From Flaccisagitta enflata (taxonomy: Eukaryota; Chaetognatha; Sagittoidea; Aphragmophora), in NCBI GenBank assembly GCA_965153355.1, contig OZ231126.1:3038001-3102000 (forward strand): a stretch of 64,000 nucleotides of DNA, read 5' to 3'. Positions 42,100 to 64,000 of the stretch are shown in pieces. Under the pieces are notes generated by a model. The model ran no database searches. It was not told the DNA's origin and saw nothing but the letters and a program-made list of their open reading frames with translations. Both the position numbers and the translations under genes were made by a program. The stretch's first letter is position 1. Every line of letters begins with the position of its first letter.

Positions 42100-42587
42100 T
42101 AAAAACAAAATCCAAGTAAAAAAAGGTCTGTTTTAGACACATAGTTGGAGGGTAAAACGATAATACCGACATTTTATACTGGATGTCATTTCAATTTCAT
42201 AAGCGCTAATAAGAGCTTCTGCGGTTTCCCATAATCTTTTAACCTATTTCATATTTTCAATTTATTTAAGGCCTACGGAAACGATCCTTGAATGGCTTGA
42301 CTCCTCACGCAATCGAGTGCTAAATTGCCGCGTCGAAAAAAACCAATTAGGAATTATGAATACGCAGATTAAACTGAATTAAGAAAAGAATTACCACATT
42401 GCTTCGACAATATTTGTCCTGTGTTTCATTTCCTTTGATCGTACGTATGTTTTCCTTTTATGTATGCTTGCTCTTTTCCCCGCCCCCCCCCCTTCCAAGT
42501 GTCACTAATGCGTAAAGCTGAGGGCTCAGCCAACAACGATTGAAACGTGTTTGCCCGTTTGACTCCTCGCGATTTTAAAATTTTTGC

Positions 42588-42929
42588 GTGTCACGGCGTT
42601 TCGTACCCGTTACTTCTACAATTGATAGTAATGATAGATCGCAAAATGTTACTATGCTTGGAGCTTGGTACCTCATGGTTATCGCTCGTCTAGTCGATAG
42701 GAAAAATAATGCCAACTACGATTCCCTTACGGTATCATATTACGATTACAACTTCCTGCACTATCCTAGTTATAATCACTATTGGAAAGGTCTTCAGGTT
42801 TTCCCACAACTAAAGATGCCAACGTCGATTTTTGAACCACACATGTCGTCAGAAGAGACTACTGGGCCAATACGTTTTAGAATTGGCAGGAATCCTCCTT
42901 GGATAATTTCTAATTCCATTACCTACTAA
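42588..42929 (+). CDS. Unrecognised open frame, right-arm copy
   Basis: Identical translation to 34,882-35,223. Conservation between arms carries no functional weight because the whole arm is duplicated. Confidence 0.3.
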   Translation: MSRRFVPVTSTIDSNDRSQNVTMLGAWYLMVIARLVDRKNNANYDSLTVSYYDYNFLHYPSYNHYWKGLQVFPQLKMPTSIFEPHMSSEETTGPIRFRIGRNPPWIISNSITY

Positions 42930-45900
42930 CTATGGCAAAATAAAAAAAGACAGTAATTTTCAAAATGATATTATGAACTCATTTTTCAGAGCAGCTTTAT
43001 AATTTTTTAGACTAAGATAGTTTGTCAAATTTGCTACCTGGTTAAAAAATCAGATCTTGAAAAAGTTGATTTTTGCGCACATTTGCCAGCATTGAGTTTT
43101 GCAAAATTTGTCAATTGAACCATCGCCAAATAGGTTTCAGTTTAGATCCAACTTTGAAAATTTACTCTGAGCTCAACTTTTAGAGCAAGATCAATATTTT
43201 TAAGATGGTGATAGCAGGTCACAAATTTCTAACACAGCAAAAAATCAGAATTCAAAAAAGTGTATTTTTATATCTTCTACATCAATTCTTGCAAAATCTT
43301 TTAAAACTAGATAACAGTACTAGACTTTTTTTATGGTCAATTTACAAAAATTGATGATACCGATGCAAATAATACACTTTTGAGTTCTGATTTTTTTGCT
43401 GTGTCAAAAACTTGTTTTACTATCACCAACTAAAAAATGTGAAGCTACTAAAAAGAGTGAACATTTGAAATCATTTCAAGATAAATGTTTTTCATTTTGG
43501 CCATCCAACTTCAACTGATTTTACAAAAATTGATGTTACAGCTACAAAAATAAACTTTTTTGAGCTCTGATTTTTTCGCTGTGTCAGAAATTTGACATGC
43601 TATCACCATCTCAGAAATTTTGATCATGCTCAAAAAATTGAGCTCACAGTCAATTTCAAGTTAGGTCTAAACTAAATTGAAACCAACTCGCTTGTTGTTC
43701 AATAGACAAATTTTGCAAAAATCAATGCTATGGGTGCAAAAATCAACTTTTTCAAGATCTGATTTTTTGGCTAGGTAGCAAATTAGACAAACTATCATGG
43801 TCTAAAAATTATAAAGCTGCTCTAAAATGAGCTCACAATATCATTTGAAAATTATATTCTTTTTTATTTTGCTTTACCTATTTATTTGAAATTCTATCTT
43901 TGGTCGCAGTTGTGCTAGCTTATGGGTGTAATATCGCAGGAGTCTGTGGGCCAAAAAAAATGGTCAAAAAGTTTGACACATATCAGGCTATGACGTTGAT
44001 TCATGCCAGATTTTATGACTAGGGGCCCGGTAGTTTCTGGGGACGTTTGTGGTTCGAAAATTGGGGTTGACATCTTTAATTCTGGAAAAACTTGTAGTAG
44101 TTTAATTCCACATTTTCAAGTATGTTTGGGCCCCTTTTTTGCAATGTCATTAAAGAAAAATCTTTCACCCATTCCATCTAGTCTTACCCCTCCCCTTTGC
44201 TTTCCATTCAATTGTGCTGAGCCTTCAGATTTCCGCAGGGGAAAAGTAAGAATTCTTTACATTGTGTCTTCTTGATCCATATCTTGTATTTATAGAAAAC
44301 TAAAGTTTCTATATCTTTATACGCTGCATCAAAAACGAATACATGAGTACTGATTTTTCTTCGTCTCCTTGGCGTTTTTTTTTGTTTGTTTTTGTTTTAA
44401 CGGTTAGAGTAGCAGTGAGGTAAGGTAGTGAAAACTAGTCAATGAGATACCCGTTAGACCAAGAGAGATACCGGTTAGATGATTCCTTGGCCAGAGACAG
44501 TATCAAGCTCCGACGGTGATCAAACATATACAGTACCGGAATCAAAGAACTGGTGATAAGGAGGGAAGCCATATCTCTTCAATTACAAGGATATGAGATC
44601 TGAAATTTTTCTGTGGTGTGCACCTATAGTACCCCCACCCCCATGAGGTTTGGAGCTGTTCAGGCAATTTTTGTTTTTGGTTGTCAAAAAAAATTTTTTT
44701 CTAAAAATTGCTATTGTAGGCTAAAAAATTTATTTCAAAAATTGTCTTTTATGTTAGATATAGGTAATGCCAAGAGCTACAAATTTCATTTTTTGAAAAA
44801 TATTTTCCGCCAATTTTTAAGGGAACGACACTAAAAAAAAATTTCAAAAATGAAAAGCAGCTATAATTTCCTAAACGATTGGCTTAACATGATAATTTTG
44901 GCATGAAAGTAGTCACACAGAACTTCAATGTGTATGCAAAATTTCAACAGTCCATAGTTGTGAATTTTAAAAGAGTTATAGCATTTTAAAATTTTAATGA
45001 TTTTTGTAAAAACCATTTTTTCTGTAAAATTTTTTTGTCAACCATTTACTGTAAAATTTCATATACAAACAAAGTAACTGATGAATTTTTAGTTCCAAAA
45101 AAAAATTGGCCACTGTGACCCCTTAAAAAAAATTTTTTTCTCAAAAATTGCCAAAATGACCCATTTTCCAAAGTTGAATAAAAACTGTTCCTGTCATCCG
45201 ATCATCTTCATTTTTGGTGGAGTTGTTTACCTATTATCTACCCCTAACTTCACCTAAAATTTGACTCTTATGCATAAGCAGTTTGCGGAGATATTGGCGT
45301 TCAAAGTTACTTTGTCAGAGCAAAATCAGCAAAATTGGCATTTTGGCTATTACGAGTTTGTATAAAATTCTATTTTTCTTCTAGAGACCTCCATTTTAGC
45401 TGAAGTTACTAAGGTTTAAGCATATATTCATATTCCAAAATTTCGCACTTGTCAGCCAAGCTATTTTAGGGATATGATGGTCCAAAATTTCAAAAAACAC
45501 TAATTTTTCAACAAAGATTGCAAGGAAAATTTTTCAAAAAAATTTTTAAAAAAAGGTTGTCCTCCGGGTTTTGGATCTGGGTGAATTAGATAATTCCCAA
45601 TTGTGTTGAACCCCCCTTTGAAAACCATTTTGAGAAAAATTTTTGCTTATTTTTTTCCTGAAGATTTGGTTGAAAAATTGGCATTTTTAAAAACTTTGGA
45701 CCATCATATCCCTAAAACGGCTTGGCTGACAAGTGTGAAACTTTGGAATATGAATATATGTGTAAACCTGAGTAACTTCAGCTAAAATGGAGGTCTCTGG
45801 AGGAAAAAACATCCTATGCAAGCTCAAAAATAGCCAAAATGCCAATTTTGCTGATTTTGCTCTGACAAAGTAACTTTGAAAGTCAATATCTCCGCAACCG

Positions 45901-46651
45901 TTTGGCGCAGTGAGCTCAAATTTTAGGTGAAGTTAGGGTAGATAATAGGTAACATAACTCCACCAAAATAGAGATGATGGATGTGGAACAGTTTTATTAA
46001 CTTTGAAAAATGGGTCATTTTGGCAATTTTTGAGAAAAAAAAAATTTTTTTAAGGGGTCACATGGCCAAAATTTTTTTTGAAGCAAAAATTCATCAGTTA
46101 CTTTGTTTGTATATGATTTTAAGAAAATGGTTAATGAAAAAAAGTGCTTTAAGCCAGGAAGAAATGGTTTTAAAAATCATTAAAATTTCAAAATAACTAT
46201 AACTCCTTTAAAATTCAACTATGACTGTTGAAATTTTGCATTTACATTGAAGGTTCTCAGGACTACTTTCATGCTCAAAAGTATCTTATTAAGCCAATTA
46301 TTTAGGAAATTATAACTGTTTTTCATTTTTTTGAAATTTTTTTTTTTAGTGTCGTTCCCTTAAAAATTACTTGGAAAATATTTTCAAAAAATGAAATTTG
46401 TAGCTCTTGGCATTACCTATATTTAACATAAAAGAAAATTTTTGAAATAAATTTTTTAGCCTACAATATCAATTTTTAGAAAAATTTTTTTTTGACAGCC
46501 AAAAACAAAAATTGCCTGGAAGAGCTCCAAACCCTTACATAGGGTGGGGGTACTATAGGTGCACACCACAGAAAAATTTCAGATCTCATATCCTTGTAAT
46601 TGGAAAGATATGGCTTCCCTCCTTATCACCAGTTCTTTGATTCCGGTACTG
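42929..46651. mobile_element. Two fold-back MITEs, right-arm copies
   Basis: 42,929-43,875 mirrors 33,925-34,882. 44,531-46,651 mirrors 31,268-33,272 with TA flanks (44529-44530, 46652-46653). Between them, 44,003-44,275 mirrors the captured-fragment frame. These elements carry more arm-to-arm differences than the surrounding sequence. Confidence 0.8.
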
Positions 46652-46747
46652 TATATTGTTCTGTATCATGAAAATCTAGTAAAAAAACCACGTCAGAATG
46701 CAGCAATTTACATATTTGGGGCTTTGTAATTTTAGGGATTTGGATAA

Positions 46748-46885
46748 ACAAGGCCGGATATACGGCTACCTTAGTCGCTTGCTTGTGGGCAGGGGCGGTG
46801 AAAAAAAGCTAAGCGTGACCGACGGACGGACCAACAGACAGACGGACAGAGCGGTTGTAGAGTCGCGTGCACACGACTAAAAATG
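46748..46885 (+). repeat. End-word element, right-arm copy
   Basis: Starts CAAGGCCGGATATACGGC, ends AGTCGCGTGCACACGACT plus AAAAA. Mirror of 31,036-31,171. Confidence 0.75.
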
Positions 46886-46977
46886 AAAGGTGAATTCAAC
46901 TCTCAACATCTTGAAATTCAGTCCTTGCATGCACTATGTCTCTGATGTTGGTCTCATCAAGAGAAACTTTAGATCAA

Positions 46978-48202
46978 GTTCGTTATAATGTACTGATTTA
47001 AATTTAGAAAGTAGTCTGGGTGGCACTCGAGGTGGCCGAAGCCACCCCGGCCACTCTAAGTGCCACCCCAGCCACTCCAAGTGCCACTCCAGCCTGAACC
47101 TACCTCAGGGTGGCCGGGGTGGCTTTAACGATAAGGCAGGCCTGTATATTGTTTCGTATTCCCCCCCCGGTGGGGGAGGGAAAATAATCAAAGGGTTTGG
47201 AGAAAGGGAAGGAAAAAGAAGGAGGAAAAAGAAAAAAACTTGGGAAAATATAACTTTTGTAGTAAAATCATAAAACATGATAAATTAAACACAATTCTTT
47301 TCTTTAAACCTTAAATACCCAGTTTTAGTGGTTTTTACTGAGGAAGAAAAACATTGATTTTGGTAGCAACGGCGATAAATCATAGGGAAAACTCAAAAGG
47401 AGGAAAATAATCAAAGGTTATGGAATTATATACACCCCTGCGATAAGGTGGCTACAATTTACTATATACTAAATTTACCTTATTCAAAACTTACCTCATG
47501 CTAAACTTAGCTTATATTGAACATACCTAATGCTTAATTTACCTTTAACTATCCTTATACTTACCTATCCCTAAACTTAACACTAACCTATCCTAATACA
47601 TAACTATCCTTTTACAAACCTATCCCTATACATACTTATCCCTAAACTCATCTATCCCTATACCCACCTATCCCTATACTCACTTATCCCGATACTCACC
47701 TATCCCTATACTTACCTATCCTTATACTTAACTATCCCTATATTTATCTATTCCTATATTTACCCATCCCTATATTTATCTATTCTTATATTTACCCATC
47801 CCTATATTTACCCATCCTTATACTTACCCATCCTTATACTTACCTATCCCTATACTTACCTATCCCTATACTTACCTATCCCTATACTTACCTATCCCTA
47901 TACTTACCTATCCCTATACTTACCTATCCCTATACTTACCTATCCCTATACTTACCTATCCCTATACTTACCTATCCCTATACTTACCTATTATTTATCC
48001 TTATACTTAACCATCCCTTTACTTTCTTATCCCTATACTTACCTATCTTCATATTTCAGATGCCACCCCGAGTGCCACCCCGGCCACCCCAAGTGCCACC
48101 CCGGCCACCCCATGATTTCAGGCCATCTCTTGGCCACCCCTCCATGCTGGGGTGGGGGGTGGCAATTACATAGTAAACTTAAATCAGTACATTATAACGA
48201 AC
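46978..48202. mobile_element. GTTCGTTATAATG element, right-arm copy
   Basis: Exact inverted ends retained. The 16-bp array (47,560-48,050 region) differs in internal unit order from the left copy. Confidence 0.85.
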
Positions 48203-48469
48203 TTTAGCCGAAACGGATTATCGACAAAGAAGCAGGTCCTTAAGGCTGAAAAAATGTCTTAACTCATTGATTTCGATTATGTGAGGCCAAGGATAAGCGA
48301 ATGGCGCTTAATTAGCGATAAGCGCCTAATTACAGTTCAGCTCGTGCGAAGATTATCTTAAGATATAATTCGAAGGAGGCTGAGCGGAGAAAAGGCGATA
48401 AGGAGGCTACAGGTTGTGCCAGAAACTGTTTGCATCGACGAGTCTATCCTTCATCTTCGTCTTTAAGAA

Positions 48470-48675
48470 CCAAGGCCGTACACACGTTAAGTGAGTAGTC
48501 GCTTGCGGGTGGGCAGGGGCAGCGATGCCGTTGGATGTGGGCAGTTTTACGTTTGCGAGGGCCGCACTTCTATAGCAGGGCAGGGGCAGCAATGCTCATT
48601 TCGGCCCAAATTTCGCTTTTCCGATCTTCCCAGGGATACAGCCTCTTGCTCGGTCGCTTGGCTAGCGTCTAAAAA
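48470..48675 (+). repeat. End-word element abutting the LolA-like start, right-arm copy
   Basis: Mirror of 29,248-29,453; its TAAAAA end is 23 bp before the ATG at 48,699. Confidence 0.65.
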
Positions 48676-48698
48676 CGCGTTTATTGAGGATAAAATAA

Positions 48699-60756
<12,058 letters not shown>

Positions 60757-61323
60757 GTATAGTAGTAGGACATTTGTATTCTTGTATATTATGGGAATTT
60801 GAAAATCTCTCGAACTCTAGTGGGAAGGTGAGAAGTTGCTGTAACGTCAGCATTAAGAACTTAATTTGCATAATGCGGTTTTAACAATACCAATAATTCA
60901 AACGGCACACTTTGGGCAACAGTTGATGGAATTGGAATCGATACTAAAAATCATTACACTGCATTTACTTAGCGCAGAAGAAAAGAGAAATTGCTTGCAT
61001 GAGTGGAAGTAATAAATTTAGTTCTTATTACCAAGGGTAAAGTGAGATGATAACCACGTCTTGAATATATTCAAAAGAAATCTATAACAAGTGGAATTAG
61101 AGGAACTGGAGGTTTTTCAGCATTGATTTACTTTCTATGACCTCTGAGCTACCCATTTAGCTTCGCATTTATTGCTCCTAGATACCAGCCAGTGTTCTAA
61201 CAGCGTCCAAGAATCACTAAGCCAATCTAGTTGCTTCTAGATGATTCTAACGATTTCGCAAGATAATCTAGCTAATTCTAGTTTAGAAGTTAGAGTGCCT
61301 GCTTTTCTAGCTAATTTTTACTA

Positions 61324-62076
61324 CAGGGAATACCCCGCCAAAAGAGACAAAAGAAAACGATGTAATTCTGCATTGGAAAAAATATTTCAAATCTGAAAAA
61401 AAGTGTTAAAAAGCACTATAAAACGATTTTATCCTATTCTGATACATTATAACCTCCTAACGGTTTTGGCCCTAATAGAATGTGTTTTAAAAACATTCAT
61501 TTTGAAAAAAATCGTTTCGTCAAATTTCTCTCATTCAAAGCAGCTGTACCTGCATCTTCCATTCAGTATCATTTCTAAACAAATTGAGCTAAATACATGA
61601 GATTGGGCTCATATCAAAGATAATTCAAAAAATTTTATGAAATTGATGGAACAGATACAGTGGAGACATTTCAAATCAAGAAAACTGGTTTTTTTCACCA
61701 CTTCTAATATGTTGCTCAAAGAAGATGGATCCTCTGAGTTGTCTTCATTAGTCTAAATGTTTAATTTTTAAAACAAAGCGAGCATATCTAAAATTTAAAT
61801 TGAATTTGAATCAAGTTTGGTAAAATCCTACAATTTTTGCTCAATATCTTAATGGGAACCACTAATTTTATGTTCAAAACCATTAAAAATCCTCAATATT
61901 CCTTTGAAACTTTTAAAAAAGCTGTAGTTTTTTCAAAACGATGTACAGTAAAAAACGATGTACAGTAAAAAATCGTTTTTTAGGAGCTCTCTGGATCTTT
62001 TTACAAAATTGATCTACTATCTCTAGAAGCAAAGTTATGTCGTTTTCTTTTGTATCATTTGGCGCGGTATTCCCTG
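61324..62076. mobile_element. Fold-back MITE, right-arm copy
   Basis: TA-flanked CAGGGAATACC ends; mirror of 15,901-16,664. Confidence 0.85.
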
Positions 62077-62137
62077 TATTTCCCCCTTTTTTTTCTCAGT
62101 CGAAAACTAACTGTTTGGTGACTAGACTTGTCATGTT

Positions 62138-63155
62138 TTTAGGTGCGACAACGCTCCTCTTTTAAAAATGTCTGTGTCCGTTGGTCGGTCGCTCGGTGGT
62201 TTGTCGGGTAACGCATTTGTTCGACGTCGCACGTCGCACCTTATTGGCCTACTTGGCCTGCTTGAACCTATTTGTTACCATTAATGATTTATTACCATTT
62301 TTAACATAGTTGCTCACTTTGGCTGCGGCCCCAAAGGGCCCATGTCCTGTAGGACAGGGGCAAATTCCATATATAAATTATATATGTTCTTCCGCACATC
62401 TGCCCTCCCCCACCTCATTTAGCCAGAAATTTTAACCCCTATTGAATGACATAGAAAATTGACAAAAACTGAAGAGTACAAAAATTCAAATTTAATAACA
62501 TGAAAAAAAGTCAAAAATTGCCGCAAAAGCGTTAGATGGTCAGCGGTACCCGTGCCCTGCTTAAGTAGGTTGTGGTTGAAGTTGAGGAGGCAAGAGCAGC
62601 GGCCCCCAAAGGAGTCGATGACCTATGCTTTCAAACATATAGGGGATTTTCTCCTCCCTTCTCTATCCCCCTCCTCCTTCTCCACCTCCCTCCCCAACCT
62701 CAGGCCCCTTATCCCAGCCTCTAGGCCCAAATCCCAGTGGAATCTGGGCTTTGGGATTCAGGATTTGGGCCTTGAGGGTCAGTTTGGGCCTCAAGACTGG
62801 AATTTGGGCCTCAAGGCTGGGATATGGGTCTCCAGGCTGAAAAATGGGCCTCCTGGCTGAAAAATTGGCCTGGAGGCTGGGGGGAGGCTGGGGGGAGGAG
62901 GAGGAGGAGGAGAAGGAAGGAGAAAATTCCCATATGTGTGGCATGGGTCATCAGCCCCTTTGGAGCCACTGTTAACTAGAAAAATCCCCATTAAATAACA
63001 TGAAAAATTGACAGAAAATGCATAAATTCCCATTGAATAACTTGGAAAATATATAAAAAATGAAAAAAATCCATTAAATAACATAAACCGCTGTCCTGCT
63101 TACTCTCAACTTTCATTAAATCACTCCCAGCAAGGCATCGGGTACCACTGGCAAT
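62138..63155. mobile_element. End-word element and 21-bp fold-back element, right-arm copies
   Basis: 62,138-62,266 mirrors 15,713-15,841. 62,523-63,155 mirrors 14,815-15,450 with GCGTTAGATGGTCAGCGGTA at its edge. Confidence 0.75.
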
Positions 63156-63229
63156 GTGCGATCCTTGGATGATTACTTTCCATTATTCGCTCATTTTTTG
63201 TTCATTTTTTGTAATCTCTTTTTAAGCTA

Positions 63230-64000
63230 CAGTAGATGTCGTCTAGACTTGGAAACACAGAATTCATTTACAGGAAGATAAAAAAAAGTTAAGAAGTGCA
63301 AATATTTGGAATATAAACTAATAAAGGATGCTTTATTGCCCAGGGGTGTTGGTTGCCATGGAAACACATTTCCATGTATTTACGCTAAAGTATCAATTTT
63401 TTGAGAAATTTTTAGAGGGAACATTGTTTCAAATAAAATTTTCCACAACTTTCCCTGAATATGTTCTGTAAGAATATCGCTGGTTGGCGGTTGCTGTTAG
63501 GGAGCATCACAGGGCTGTCACACATGTTGCCTCCCTAGCAGCGGCTAAGCAGGCATGTTCTTGCAGAACATACTGTGGGAAAGTTGAATAAAATTTTATT
63601 TTAAGCAATATTTTCTTTTTTTTTCTACTGCAAATGGAAAGGTAAAGGCAACATGTAAGCAGCAGACCAAAACTGATCTTGGATAGTTGCAATACACAGT
63701 GACAACATGAGCAATGTTAATCAACATTTCAATAACAACACAGATGAATGTTACAGAGAGCAAAAAAGCTTTCGCGCAGTGATACAGGATACGGCATGTC
63801 GCATGAGAAGTAATCTTTGCTGTACAGTCATTCAGTGTATATTTTTCTTTTGTTTTCTTTTTTGTTTTTTTTTGTTTTGTTTTGTTTTGTTTTTTTTGTT
63901 TTGTTTTGTTTTTTTGCGACAGCGGACAATAATAATTTAGGTTATGAATGTCACAGCCTAATAATGGGAAGCGAACCGGAAGCAATAAACTATAATTCGC
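63230..64000. mobile_element. CAGTAGATGTCG fold-back MITE, cut by the window end
   Basis: TA (63228-63229), then CAGTAGATGTCGTCTAGACT; matches 13,970-14,734 reversed up to the last base. Its far end lies beyond the window. Confidence 0.8.

Overview
Eukaryotic, almost certainly animal (probably marine invertebrate) nuclear DNA. Genes are split into short exons by GT-AG introns full of microsatellites, minisatellites and non-autonomous transposons. The protein families agree: a DASH-type cryptochrome, a Kelch-like (KLHL) protein, and a secreted protein of the animal LolA-like/DUF7959 family. The species cannot be fixed from sequence alone. I see no rRNA, tRNA, CRISPR array or viral gene.

Layout. 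(1) 1-2,506, plus strand: the last three exons of a CRY-DASH gene. (2) 8,501-29,224, minus strand: a complete 15-exon gene for a putative GPI-anchored LolA-like protein. All exon phases join, giving 673 codons plus a stop. (3) 36,521-38,965, minus strand: the last six exons of a KLHL gene (the Kelch propeller and C-terminus, without BTB/BACK). (4) About 13,970 to 64,000 is one giant inverted repeat folded at about 39,090. The right arm repeats the left in reverse order, with KLHL exons at 39,184-41,333 and the first 11 LolA-like exons at 48,699-60,756 on the plus strand. It runs off the window end inside a transposon.

The arms are close to identical in most coding parts. The 1.1 kb right of the fold (39,090-40,230) is a heavily corrupted, deletion-rich copy of 37,620-39,090, with a sharp edge back to near-identity. 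That pattern suits a fold-back long-read or assembly artefact better than an old genomic palindrome, but sequence alone cannot settle it.

Repeats make up most of the window: (a) short elements with a 5' AAGGCC start, an (RGAC)n tract and a 3' hairpin ending CTAAAAA, whose 5' and 3' words differ between subfamilies yet stay complementary; (b) fold-back elements carrying 21-bp minisatellite cores; (c) MITEs with TA target duplications; (d) two hAT-like elements with perfect 8-bp target duplications; (e) a 10-bp array with helically phased A-tracts; (f) very long CA/GA microsatellites. The covarying end words of family (a) are the most novel-looking signal.

The three genes show no obvious functional link. 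CRY-DASH and the LolA-like gene are convergent. The KLHL and LolA-like genes lie head-to-tail on the same strand.
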